64,000 bases of DNA from Danxiaibacter sp048498555. GTDB taxonomy: Bacteria; Bacteroidota; Bacteroidia; Chitinophagales; Chitinophagaceae. This document shows positions 35,001 through 42,219 of this stretch, piece by piece. Position 1 is the first letter of the stretch. Every line of letters begins with the position of its first letter. Location: the NCBI GenBank assembly GCA_048498555.1, contig JBEHXT010000004.1:310001-374000 (forward strand), given 5' to 3'. The notes under the pieces were generated by a model, which had not been told where the DNA came from, searched no databases, and saw only the letters and a program-made list of their open reading frames with translations. The translations under genes were made by a program, and so were the position numbers.

Positions 35001-35310
35001 AAGCTCTTCTTCGTATTACCAAACTTATGCAAATGACCTTGCATCGTACTTTCCTCCTGATGGACTTCACAAAAATGATTACATCAAAGTAAGAGAGGTG
35101 GCCCTTTCATACATGCTGCCAATGTCAATTGCTAAGAAAATCAAAATGCAAAGAGTCGCTATAACACTTGCGGCTAGAAACCTGTTCTATTTGTACAAAT
35201 CAATACCCAATATTGATTCAGAATCAGCGCTTAGTGCAGATGGATACGTAGAAAATACAGTGTTTCCTGGCCAGAGAACATTCTCAGCAGGTATTAATGT
35301 TAACTTTTAA
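32026..35310 (+). CDS. SusC/RagA TonB-dependent outer-membrane transporter
   Basis: A 1094-residue outer-membrane receptor that imports large nutrients, usually glycans, with energy from TonB. It has a signal peptide (1-23, ending AIAFAQ), a carboxypeptidase-D-like domain (about 27-105: VSGVVKDSTGSPVAGASV), the SusC signature followed by the plug domain (about 115-235: IKGDELVKAG, NIRGAASLNPEQNVRPLFVVDGV, DIESIDILKGAKATVLYGTDAANGVVLITTKSG), and a 22-strand barrel to the aromatic C-terminus (SAGINVNF). It is followed at once by its SusD partner. The substrate cannot be read; no glycoside hydrolase is encoded nearby. Confidence 0.95.
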   Translation: MRKKTMRLLLCMLLCLTGAIAFAQEKRTVSGVVKDSTGSPVAGASVSARGSKVLGISDDKGAFTVSVTPTQKTLVISSVGFDNAEIDVAGKSSVTVSLKATSSDNAEVVVTALGIKREKRSLGYATSTIKGDELVKAGATMNPFLALYGKAAGVGVNTGASGPQGGLKINIRGAASLNPEQNVRPLFVVDGVIINDRSTAIGGSVGAGYDYGSNINDINSEDIESIDILKGAKATVLYGTDAANGVVLITTKSGRNVKGLGMTGSFQYSVEQPAIYLKLQDQYGLGNNIYDTVYTTLNGQKVRQMPNNRYSFGPKFDGSDMMFSDSTMIKNSPKNGYKSLFRNGNSYNANVSISGSNEKGSLRASYTNYKYNDIISPNSWQQRNTFSFNGNIRASKLATFELITNIYNIVSQNRRESNAGSIAWGFPQDYDYNSMYKNLFLDATGYQRNLDGYGVPPSLSNIGQYMWNLDKNRNKDDKFHMVTSAKATLNFTKNLFLVGQFGLDYDNTNYQTQQSLTRILPSPANGRFAYSTENNTIQTYQVLMNYNKAFMNDKLRVTAYAGGSYRLRTSQAIGVATIGGLRFPDWYSLNNQAGTVTSGNFGQGRNFSRGSDVLYSALASGTVSWENEFFAEFQARQDWNSTLPPGANKYFYPGASLTWNYTDRFNIPGMVNGQIRASWADVGNGTVRYYANNQYGLGYVSGNGINAITVTPPSSLLPGNLKPERKREYEVGISNSFFKNKRLTVDFSFYTNNRYNQIITLPTSPSSSSDGLLINAANMRSSGFELQLMVTPLMGKNFRWDITVNGASQSSKVLELGYGLTEYKRNNLINGSSAWIAANVGRPYGEIRMSDYTRDENGNRQVSNQGLYTLGTTPTVVGNIMPKMYGGLLSDFRYKDFNLRIGLDYKYGGTIFSYTNMRMTGVGQLESTLKYRDEASGGLAYYIDADNNNVPWQHGQAAPAQSKDGRVYHDGMILPGTKLDNDGKSVKNDIIASSSSYYQTYANDLASYFPPDGLHKNDYIKVREVALSYMLPMSIAKKIKMQRVAITLAARNLFYLYKSIPNIDSESALSADGYVENTVFPGQRTFSAGINVNF

Positions 35311-35327
35311 TCTTTCAACATTTGAAA

Positions 35328-37064
35328 ATGAAACGAATTATTATAGGTGCTCTTGCACTATTCACAATAGGCGCTACGTCGTGTAAAAAGCAGCTGGACG
35401 AGCGTTTTTACAATCCAGATCAGCTGAGTGAGGGAACTACTGATATTGTTCCCGGGTTATTTACGCAAACCATTTCTACCAATAAAATCTTTGTTCAGGA
35501 TTATGGTGAGTGGTATTATTTGTTGAGCGGAGGAACCAGTATTACAGGCTACGAGCAGCTGGCGCAACGTTATGTTTCCTACAGATACGACTGGTTCTCA
35601 ACTTATAATGACCTGACAACTGGTAACGGTTTTGATGATTATCCAATTACTGGCCAGGGTTATTTTCAGTCAAGCTATACACGTCTTAAAACGTGGGAAA
35701 GTATCCGTAACGAGGTGAACGTGAGAAGTGGCCAGGACAAGTTAGATGCAGATGTTTACTTCAAACTTGTTACACTGGTAAAGTTATATCAATCTGGTAA
35801 ACTGGTTGACTTCTTTAATTCAATTCCCTACTTCAATGCATTCCAGGGTAGCAATGGAACACCTGATGCATGGTATCCGGCATATGATGATCCAAAGGCA
35901 ATCTATGAGTCGCTTATTACCGACCTCGGACATGTGGTAGACTCCTTGCCCATCGCATATAATCAAATGTCATCCATTGGAAAACAGGTATTGGCTGCAC
36001 AGGATGTGGTTTTCAAAGCTGACATTTCCAAATGGGTAAAATTTGCAAACGCTACGCGCCTAAAGCTCTTAGTTAGATTATCAGGCGTTGATGAGAGCTT
36101 TGTAAAACCACTGCTACAGGAAACTTTGAATAAACCTCTGCCAACTGAAGACCTGGATTTTCCTTTGTGGTATCCTGTTGACGTGTTGGGTGGTGGCCAA
36201 TGGCAACGCGGACTGTATGAGAATACATATGCTTCATTTATTCCTAATATCATCATGAAAAGGATGAACTATGGTGATACCGCTTATCATGTAGGTGAAG
36301 ATGATCCTCGTCTACCTGTTATTGCAATGCCTACAAAGTATAATGATTATCGTGGCGTTTCGTACAATATTGATGCACAAACGCCTATTTACGATGCCGG
36401 AAACAAGTACTATCCTTTCGCAGAAAATATAGCGAGCTCTTTGGATCAGAATTCTCTGTCAATGTATAATCATGCAACTTACTCCAGGAATATCAACATG
36501 CCTGTTTACATGTTCTCTGTAGCAGAAATGGATCTATTGCTTGCAGAAATTGCACTCAAAAACCTGGCAAGCACTGGCAAAAGCGCTGATGAGCATATTA
36601 AAGATGCCGTTGTTCATTCTACGGATTACTGGTATAAAATCAATGGCCTAAGCACCTACGAAAAATCTGGTGTCGGTGCTGTGATGTATCCTACCAAACC
36701 CTCAAGTACAGACATAGCGGCATGGGGTGATGTTGTAAAGGACAAGTTTAATGCTGCTCCTTCATTGGATGACAAAATGGAAATTCTGATGCAACAGAAA
36801 TACATTCACCTGAACATTCTTCACCCGTATGAATTGTGGGCCGAATTAAGAAGAACAGGACATCCTAAGCTGGAACCATTTACATGGCACGGCAACGTTT
36901 GGAAGCCGTTCCCTGAAAGAGTTCGTTACCCAACGGATGAGCAGTCATCTAACCCAACCAACTTCCAGAAAGTTGCAAGCGAAAACAATATGACTTCTAA
37001 AATTTTCTGGGTACCTGCAAACCGTAACACTAACCTTTACTGGGATAATTACAATTATAAATAA
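35328..37064 (+). CDS. SusD/RagB-like nutrient-binding lipoprotein
   Basis: A 578-residue surface lipoprotein that captures the nutrient and closes over the SusC pore. ATG 35328 gives a lipoprotein signal with lipobox GATSC (Cys at residue 18). The body is helical with TPR-like features and matches the SusD-like 2 group (LTTGNGFDDYPITGQ; the C-terminal ELWAELRRTGHPKLEPF block). The gap to susC is 17 bases and a strong terminator follows, so the two are one transcript. An upstream TTG in frame adds two residues but is not needed. Confidence 0.92.
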   Translation: MKRIIIGALALFTIGATSCKKQLDERFYNPDQLSEGTTDIVPGLFTQTISTNKIFVQDYGEWYYLLSGGTSITGYEQLAQRYVSYRYDWFSTYNDLTTGNGFDDYPITGQGYFQSSYTRLKTWESIRNEVNVRSGQDKLDADVYFKLVTLVKLYQSGKLVDFFNSIPYFNAFQGSNGTPDAWYPAYDDPKAIYESLITDLGHVVDSLPIAYNQMSSIGKQVLAAQDVVFKADISKWVKFANATRLKLLVRLSGVDESFVKPLLQETLNKPLPTEDLDFPLWYPVDVLGGGQWQRGLYENTYASFIPNIIMKRMNYGDTAYHVGEDDPRLPVIAMPTKYNDYRGVSYNIDAQTPIYDAGNKYYPFAENIASSLDQNSLSMYNHATYSRNINMPVYMFSVAEMDLLLAEIALKNLASTGKSADEHIKDAVVHSTDYWYKINGLSTYEKSGVGAVMYPTKPSSTDIAAWGDVVKDKFNAAPSLDDKMEILMQQKYIHLNILHPYELWAELRRTGHPKLEPFTWHGNVWKPFPERVRYPTDEQSSNPTNFQKVASENNMTSKIFWVPANRNTNLYWDNYNYK

Positions 37065-37081
37065 ACTCAGCCTCGCTTAAT

Positions 37082-37121
37082 AAAAAAGCCTTCAAAGCAA
37101 CATGCTCTTGAAGGCTTTTTT
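37082..37121 (+). terminator. Terminator of the susCD operon
   Basis: A perfect stem of 14 bp or more (AAAAAAGCCTTCAA with TTGAAGGCTTTTTT) around a short loop with T-rich flank on both strands. Confidence 0.9.
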
Positions 37122-37285
37122 ATGTTTTGTGATGAATAGCCAAAGGAGTTACGAAGCTGCTTTGTTAACCACTTTTATAATTGTTCGAAGTATCTACCGC
37201 TAGTATATAACGCGGTCGAATCTTTATTGCGAACATGCACACTTCATAATGGACTTTTCTCTATTCACTTTCACCAACTATCTGG

Positions 37286-37317
37286 CAAAAAAATCCCGCT
37301 GCTTGTTAACAACGGGA
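37286..37317 (-). terminator. Terminator of the DUF420 gene
   Basis: On the minus strand, CCCGTTG and CAGCGGG form a stem (one wobble) followed by ATTTTTTT. Confidence 0.65.
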
Positions 37318-37346
37318 CTAAAGCAAAATATTACTAACTAGTTCTT

Positions 37347-37931
37347 TTATGTATAAAACGGCCTTATCATCAAATAAACTATAGGCCCTGTAACTGCCAC
37401 GTAAAACCACAACGGCCAGGTGTAGCGAGCCAATTTTTTATGGGCCGCCCACTCACCTGTTAATCCTCTATAAGCCGTAAACAGTATAAAAGGGAGAATG
37501 ATAGACGCAAGGAAAATATGCGTGCTTAAAATAAAGAAATAGAGCATGCGCTTTCCTCCTGCCTGGAGCTTTTCTTCAGGGCTAACCAACCCATCGTGAT
37601 TAAAGTCTCCATACCTGGCTTCGCCTGCAAGCAGATGGTGCGCTATATAGGAAACAAGAAATATAACTGACAGAACAAGAGCTGTTATCATAAATCGTTT
37701 ATGCAGCAGATAATTTCCTTTTTTTACTGCGATCAACGCTACTACCAATAGGAATGCTATTGTAGCATTTATAACTGCGTTCATCTGCGCGAACAAGTGC
37801 ACATCAAAACCAACATTTACTTCAACCTTGATCTTTCCTAATGCAACTACTACTGCAAAAACTACAAATGAAAAGATACCAATTAACCATCCTGCACGTT
37901 TATCGTTTTTTTGAAAACTTGCCTGTAACAT
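37347..37931 (-). CDS. DUF420 membrane protein with EF-hand-like loop
   Basis: A 194-residue polytopic protein of the DUF420 family, which is encoded beside cytochrome oxidase genes (related to CtaM in Firmicutes). It has about five membrane segments. Between the third and fourth lies DFNHDGLVSPEEK (about 108-120), which fits a calcium-binding EF-hand loop: acidic or polar ligands at positions 1, 3, 5, 9 and 12 and Gly at 6. The loop flanks a conserved His-rich turn (YIAHHLLAGE). It probably supports assembly of the oxidase encoded upstream. The gap to SCO is 97 bases, on the same strand. Confidence 0.82.
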   Translation of the reverse strand: MLQASFQKNDKRAGWLIGIFSFVVFAVVVALGKIKVEVNVGFDVHLFAQMNAVINATIAFLLVVALIAVKKGNYLLHKRFMITALVLSVIFLVSYIAHHLLAGEARYGDFNHDGLVSPEEKLQAGGKRMLYFFILSTHIFLASIILPFILFTAYRGLTGEWAAHKKLARYTWPLWFYVAVTGPIVYLMIRPFYT

Positions 37932-38028
37932 AAATATTTTGTGTGTTTAATTTGTCGATGCCCTAAATAACAGGTGTTTGATGGGTATGCTTTTCAGGGG
38001 TATAGAAAGTTGGCTTGTTTATTTTGGG

Positions 38029-38847
38029 TTAAACGTTTTGTATGGGCTTTTTCTTTTTAAATAGCAACGTTATTACGGTAACCACAACAACAATTGCTAT
38101 CCCGAAAAATATCGCCATCAATCCCGGATCAAATGGCAATTTGGGCTTTGAACCCGGTTCTTTTTCAAGCATAAGTGTACCGATGTCACGCGCTAGTTGT
38201 TTCAATGATACGGAATCCAACCCGTTATAAAAGCCGCGAACCACATAATCTTTATCCAGTAACACAAATCTGTTCGTATGCACAAAATCCGGATCTACAG
38301 GTTCAGTACTAAATTTATCAACTTTTAGCTGTTCAAACGCAAAATTATAGATAGAATCCCTATTTCCTGTAAGAAACCACCAGTTGTCATGATTTACACC
38401 GAACTTATCCGCATAGTTTTTCAGTCGCTCCACAGAATCACGCTCGGGGTCAACTGTAAAAGACAGAAACTGTACAACTGATGTATCCAGCTTTTGCCGC
38501 GTATCGCCACCTTTCATAAATGACTGCTGCAGCTTCAGCATATTCTTTGTAAGTGTAGGACAAATGGAACCACAGCTTGTGAAAAAGAAATCCAGCACAA
38601 TTGCCTTTCCTTGTATATCGTAGAGGCTAACGCTGTCGCCTAATTGGTTAACCAGCTTTATATTAGCCGTTTTGTGAAATATTGTATCGGTAACAATTTT
38701 AGAATCCTGAACCGTAGTAATAGTGGTGTCTACCAACCAACGGCGCGGTATCTGAACCGCTCCTTCACCTTCATATCTCACAAACATGTAACTAACCACA
38801 GGAATCAAAATGGCTATACATAATGCCAGAAGAGCTTTTTTGTTCAT
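38029..38847 (-). CDS. SCO1/SenC family copper chaperone
   Basis: A 272-residue membrane-anchored thioredoxin-fold protein. It has an N-terminal anchor (4-22), a periplasmic domain with the copper motif CGSICP (CxxxC, near residues 93-98), the matching histidine in DFVHTNRF, and a second hydrophobic segment at the C-terminus (about 244-263), ending KKKK. SCO proteins deliver copper to the CuA site of cytochrome oxidase subunit II, which is encoded upstream in this cluster. The C-terminal helix is an addition seen in some Bacteroidota homologues. Confidence 0.9.
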   Translation of the reverse strand: MNKKALLALCIAILIPVVSYMFVRYEGEGAVQIPRRWLVDTTITTVQDSKIVTDTIFHKTANIKLVNQLGDSVSLYDIQGKAIVLDFFFTSCGSICPTLTKNMLKLQQSFMKGGDTRQKLDTSVVQFLSFTVDPERDSVERLKNYADKFGVNHDNWWFLTGNRDSIYNFAFEQLKVDKFSTEPVDPDFVHTNRFVLLDKDYVVRGFYNGLDSVSLKQLARDIGTLMLEKEPGSKPKLPFDPGLMAIFFGIAIVVVVTVITLLFKKKKPIQNV

Positions 38848-39051
38848 TTCTTAACTGTTTTTTGCATCGGGGGCGAGATAAGTAAAATTTAAAACATCAT
38901 ACTAAGTCAACCCTATTCATCTCCAAAACCGCTTTTGATTTTACACAAATCAGGTTTTGTGAACGCGAAGTTAGCTGTAGAATCCACTAAAACCAGCCCA
39001 GCTACTTCTCTCCCCAACTTCTTAACTTAACGTTATTTAAATCTTATTATA

Positions 39052-39086
39052 AATAAAAAACCATCGCCGTAGCAGACGATGGTTTC
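39052..39086 (-). terminator. Terminator after subunit IV
   Basis: Stem AAACCATCG (39058-39066) with CGATGGTTT (39077-39085), followed on the minus strand by a T run. It separates SCO-DUF420 from the oxidase genes. Confidence 0.85.
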
Positions 39087-39144
39087 ATTTTATCTTAAAT
39101 AAATTCGATCTAATACAGGTACTTAGTAAAACAGCTTCTTAAGG

Positions 39145-39579
39145 CTACTTTATCTCTTTGTTCTCCTCGTGTCCTTCATGGCTTTCGGCAGGAGCTTTTT
39201 CCTTACTTGCTTCGTAGTGATGCCTGTCGTAATTGTTTCTCAGGTTCTTATAAGAATTTCCGTCGTAAAGAAATGCAATGATGAACCAAATGAACAACGC
39301 CAAAGGCACGCATATTGTCATAATCAGGTTTCTCAGCTCATGACGAAGGTGCATAAAGTAACCAACAATATAGAAAGCTTTCCAAAGCATCAGGATCATG
39401 ATCACGCCTTTTACAAAATGGCGTTTGCCACTATCTTCAGGCCAGTCTTTCATTAAAAAGCCCAGTGCAAGCTCTACGATGGTGATAATACTTAGATAGA
39501 TGGTTATTCTTACTACTTCTTTTTTTCCACCGCCTTCATGTATAGCGTGTGCATGACTAGCATTTTCAATATGTTCCAT
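39145..39579 (-). CDS. Cytochrome c oxidase subunit IV-type protein
   Basis: A 144-residue protein with three hydrophobic helices (about 25-43, 54-73, 81-102) matching the caa3/quinol-oxidase subunit IV family (VRITIYLSIITIVELALGFLM; WKAFYIVGYFMHLRHELRN). This subunit is non-catalytic and helps the oxidase assemble. The C-terminal tail is charged and soluble (HYEASKEKAPAESHEGHEE). It is the last gene of the ctaB-coxIII-coxIII-coxIV unit, 39 bases after the upstream coxIII, with a strong terminator downstream. Confidence 0.88.
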   Translation of the reverse strand: MEHIENASHAHAIHEGGGKKEVVRITIYLSIITIVELALGFLMKDWPEDSGKRHFVKGVIMILMLWKAFYIVGYFMHLRHELRNLIMTICVPLALFIWFIIAFLYDGNSYKNLRNNYDRHHYEASKEKAPAESHEGHEENKEIK

Positions 39580-39618
39580 GAATATCTTTTTTATTCGTTT
39601 TGTAAAATGTTGTTCTTG

Positions 39619-40293
39619 TTATACCAGGTAGAAGAAGGTAAATACAAATACCCATACCAGGTCAACAAAGTGCCAGTACAAACCAGCCTTCTCAATCATC
39701 AGATAATGTCCGCGTCTTTCGAATGTATCGCTTAAGGTCATTATCAACATAATGATATTGATGATAACACCAGAGAATACGTGGAATCCATGGAATCCTG
39801 TAATGGTGAAGAAGAAGTTGGTAAAGTTTGTAGTAGCTAAAGATCCGTCTGCATTGTGGAACGGATTGCGCCCCCACCATGCACCTTCATGAAACAAGTG
39901 AGTCCATTCCCAAGCCTGGCAGCTAAGGAAGGCTAAACCACCAATGATGGTAAGAACAAGGTTGATTACAACAGCGTTTTTATCCATACGCTGGCCGGCT
40001 TGTACTGCCAACACCATGGTCACAGAGCTGATGATCAAAATAAAGGTCATTAAACTCACAAACAACAGCGGGTAACCGGCACCCAATCCCGGGAATGAGT
40101 TAAACACCTGGTTAGGATCAGGCCATCCGTTGGTAGCAAAACGTGTTGTTCCGTAGGCAATAAGAAAGGCGCCGAATGTAAAGGCGTCACTCAATAAGAA
40201 ATACCACATCATCACCTTACCGTACTCTACATTAAAGGGGCTCTTTCCGCCTCCCCACCATTTGGGATTTGCTGTTGCAGTTGTTGTAGCCAT
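39619..40293 (-). CDS. Cytochrome c oxidase subunit III (second copy)
   Basis: A 224-residue heme-copper oxidase subunit III. It has five to six membrane segments, with hallmarks WYFLLSDAFTFGAFLIAY (about 30-47), CQAWEWTHLFHEG (about 125-137), TGFHGFHVFSGVI (about 162-174) and the C-terminal WHFVDLVWVFVFTFFYLV. The protein supports proton uptake and stability of subunit I. It is the second of two adjacent subunit III genes, 137 bases downstream of the first; it is the longer and more typical. The pair probably assembles as two parts of the same enzyme, as in other Bacteroidota. Confidence 0.92.
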   Translation of the reverse strand: MATTTATANPKWWGGGKSPFNVEYGKVMMWYFLLSDAFTFGAFLIAYGTTRFATNGWPDPNQVFNSFPGLGAGYPLLFVSLMTFILIISSVTMVLAVQAGQRMDKNAVVINLVLTIIGGLAFLSCQAWEWTHLFHEGAWWGRNPFHNADGSLATTNFTNFFFTITGFHGFHVFSGVIINIIMLIMTLSDTFERRGHYLMIEKAGLYWHFVDLVWVFVFTFFYLV

Positions 40294-40430
40294 GTTTAAT
40301 CAAAAAATTTCGTTCGCAAATTTATTAGCTGATGTTGAAAAAGCGTGAATAAATCACGACTTTTTGTTTCTATATGATAAAAATCCTTTTTTACTTCCCT
40401 TAATCCGATCGTCTTTCAGCCCTGTTTTGC

Positions 40431-41018
40431 CTAGCGATTAACGAAGGAAAGGAATATGAAAAGGTAAATCCATAAAATATCTACAAAGTGCCAGTACGTG
40501 CTTACAATCTCAACCGGCACTGAACTGTAATTCTTCTGCTTGTTGCTAAACGCCCTGAAAAAGAGGAAAAGCAACGCAATAACCCCACCCAGGACGTGCA
40601 ATACGTGCAGGCCCACAATTATCCCCAGAAATGAAGCGGAAGCATTGCTCCCTACGCCAAAAATCTTTATGCCATGCAGCCTAAGATCTGTAAAACCGGT
40701 CCATTGCATCACCCCGAATAATATACCCAGGACAGCTGTAAGAGTGATAAGTGCCCTGTATTTTACCATGTCCCTCGCTTTAAATGCCCTTGCTGACAAA
40801 AACATTGTAAAACTACTAACAAGAATTACCAAAGTGGAATACCAAAAAATCTTTGGCAGTGGAAACAGTAACCAATTGCTCTGCTCTTTTTTTACGATAT
40901 AGGCACTGGTTAAAGCTGCAAACATCATTATAATGCTACCCAACGCCAGCCACATGGTAAATTTATGTGGATGGATACGTTTTCTCTCTGGGCTCGTCAC
41001 GGTACTCATTATCATCAC
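40431..41018 (-). CDS. Cytochrome c oxidase subunit III (first copy)
   Basis: A 195-residue subunit III-like protein with about five membrane helices (HKFTMWLALGSIIMMFAAL; GIIVGLHVLHVLGGVIALLFLF; STYWHFVDILWIYLFIFLSF at the C-terminus). It is shorter than the following copy and only loosely similar, so it is not a recent duplicate. It lies 171 bases after ctaB on the same strand. The role should be oxidase assembly and stability. Confidence 0.88.
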   Translation of the reverse strand: MMIMSTVTSPERKRIHPHKFTMWLALGSIIMMFAALTSAYIVKKEQSNWLLFPLPKIFWYSTLVILVSSFTMFLSARAFKARDMVKYRALITLTAVLGILFGVMQWTGFTDLRLHGIKIFGVGSNASASFLGIIVGLHVLHVLGGVIALLFLFFRAFSNKQKNYSSVPVEIVSTYWHFVDILWIYLFIFLSFVNR

Positions 41019-41040
41019 ATTTAAATTTTAGCTATCAGAG

Positions 41041-41078
41041 TTGTAGGTTGTACGTTTTAAGTATTACGTTATACGTGT
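41041..41078. repeat. Degenerate GTACG-type intergenic repeat
   Basis: TTGTACGTTTTAAGTATTACG and related words between ctaB and coxIII. An inverted repeat GTTGATC / GATCAAC lies close by (41132-41153). Confidence 0.35.
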
Positions 41079-41189
41079 TCCAAAGCGGAGGCTAGCGAAT
41101 GCACGCTAAAAACCAAACTCTACCTTTCGGTTGATCATCGCTAAGATCAACTTAGTGCGTAAAACTTACTACTTATAACTTTTTCCAAC

Positions 41190-42146
41190 TTACAAATGTG
41201 TTTTGTCGGCCAGCAAACTAAGCAATGCAATAGGCAGATAAATATAGCTGCTGAACATTACCCTTCTTGCTGACAGCACATCCATTTTTATATATAATCT
41301 CACGGATTGTACCACCATGAATAAGTTACACGCAAGTACAATCCAAAAACTAATTTTTCCGGTAATCCCAAAATAATACGGCATCATCCCAATTGGGACC
41401 ATTAGTACTGAGTACATAATGGTTTGTATAGCGGTAAATTTTGTTGGCCCTTTGTCTGCCGGTAACAATTTAAACCCTGCTTTGCTGTAATCTGCATGTG
41501 CTACCCAGGCTATCGCCCAGAAATGCGGGAACTGCCACAAAAACTGGATACCGAACAACGCCCAGCCCGCCAGATTGAATATTTGCTTATTTGCAACTGT
41601 TACTACTCCTAAAGGATTAAAAACATCTGTTGCAGCTACCCATCCAATCAAACAAGGCAATGCGCCCGGTAAAGCACCCACCAATACAGCAATTGAACTA
41701 ACCTTTTTCAGGGGCGTATAAATGTATGCGTACAGAAACAAGCTAAAAGCAGAAATAAGTGCAGATGCAAGGTTAAAATAATAAAACATCATAAATACAC
41801 CCACAATACCCGCAACAAGTGCAAAGGCGTAAGCCTCATTTACACTCATCCTGCCATTTGCCACAGGTCTTTTGGCCGTACGCTTCATCATCGCGTCTGT
41901 ATCCTTTTCCACGGCCTGGTTAATGGCATTTGCACTACCTGTAACCAGCATTCCTGCTATAAACAACAGGATAACTTTCAGCCAGGGAAACCCGACAATA
42001 TTAGGTGCAAGCAGGTAACAAATCACACACGAAAACACAACCGTAAAGCTCAACGTGAATTTCATCAACAACATGTAGTCTTTCACTTTGGATGAAAACT
42101 GCAATGCTGCTGGAGAAGAAGAAGTATGTGTTGTGTTTTCTGTCAT
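41190..42146 (-). CDS. ctaB: Protoheme IX farnesyltransferase (heme O synthase)
   Basis: A 318-residue inner-membrane prenyltransferase with about nine helices. It attaches a farnesyl group to heme B to make heme O, the precursor of heme A for this oxidase. The Asp-rich active site is visible as NAINQAVEKDTDAMMKRT (about 71-88), with a further polar loop near FWAIAWVAHADYSKAGF (about 207-223). Also known as cyoE. It follows ctaD on the same strand after a terminator-like hairpin. Confidence 0.92.
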   Translation of the reverse strand: MTENTTHTSSSPAALQFSSKVKDYMLLMKFTLSFTVVFSCVICYLLAPNIVGFPWLKVILLFIAGMLVTGSANAINQAVEKDTDAMMKRTAKRPVANGRMSVNEAYAFALVAGIVGVFMMFYYFNLASALISAFSLFLYAYIYTPLKKVSSIAVLVGALPGALPCLIGWVAATDVFNPLGVVTVANKQIFNLAGWALFGIQFLWQFPHFWAIAWVAHADYSKAGFKLLPADKGPTKFTAIQTIMYSVLMVPIGMMPYYFGITGKISFWIVLACNLFMVVQSVRLYIKMDVLSARRVMFSSYIYLPIALLSLLADKTHL

Positions 42147-42162
42147 TCCGCAAAGGTCGGTC

Positions 42163-42194
42163 TAAAAACAATGCCCCGAAAGCTCGAGGCATTG
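42163..42194 (-). terminator. Terminator between ctaD and ctaB
   Basis: CAATGCC / GGCATTG stem (42169-42175 with 42188-42194) plus inner CGA/TCG, followed on the minus strand by TTTTTA. Confidence 0.7.
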
Positions 42195-42219
42195 CTGTTA
42201 TTTTAAAGTTTTATCCAGC

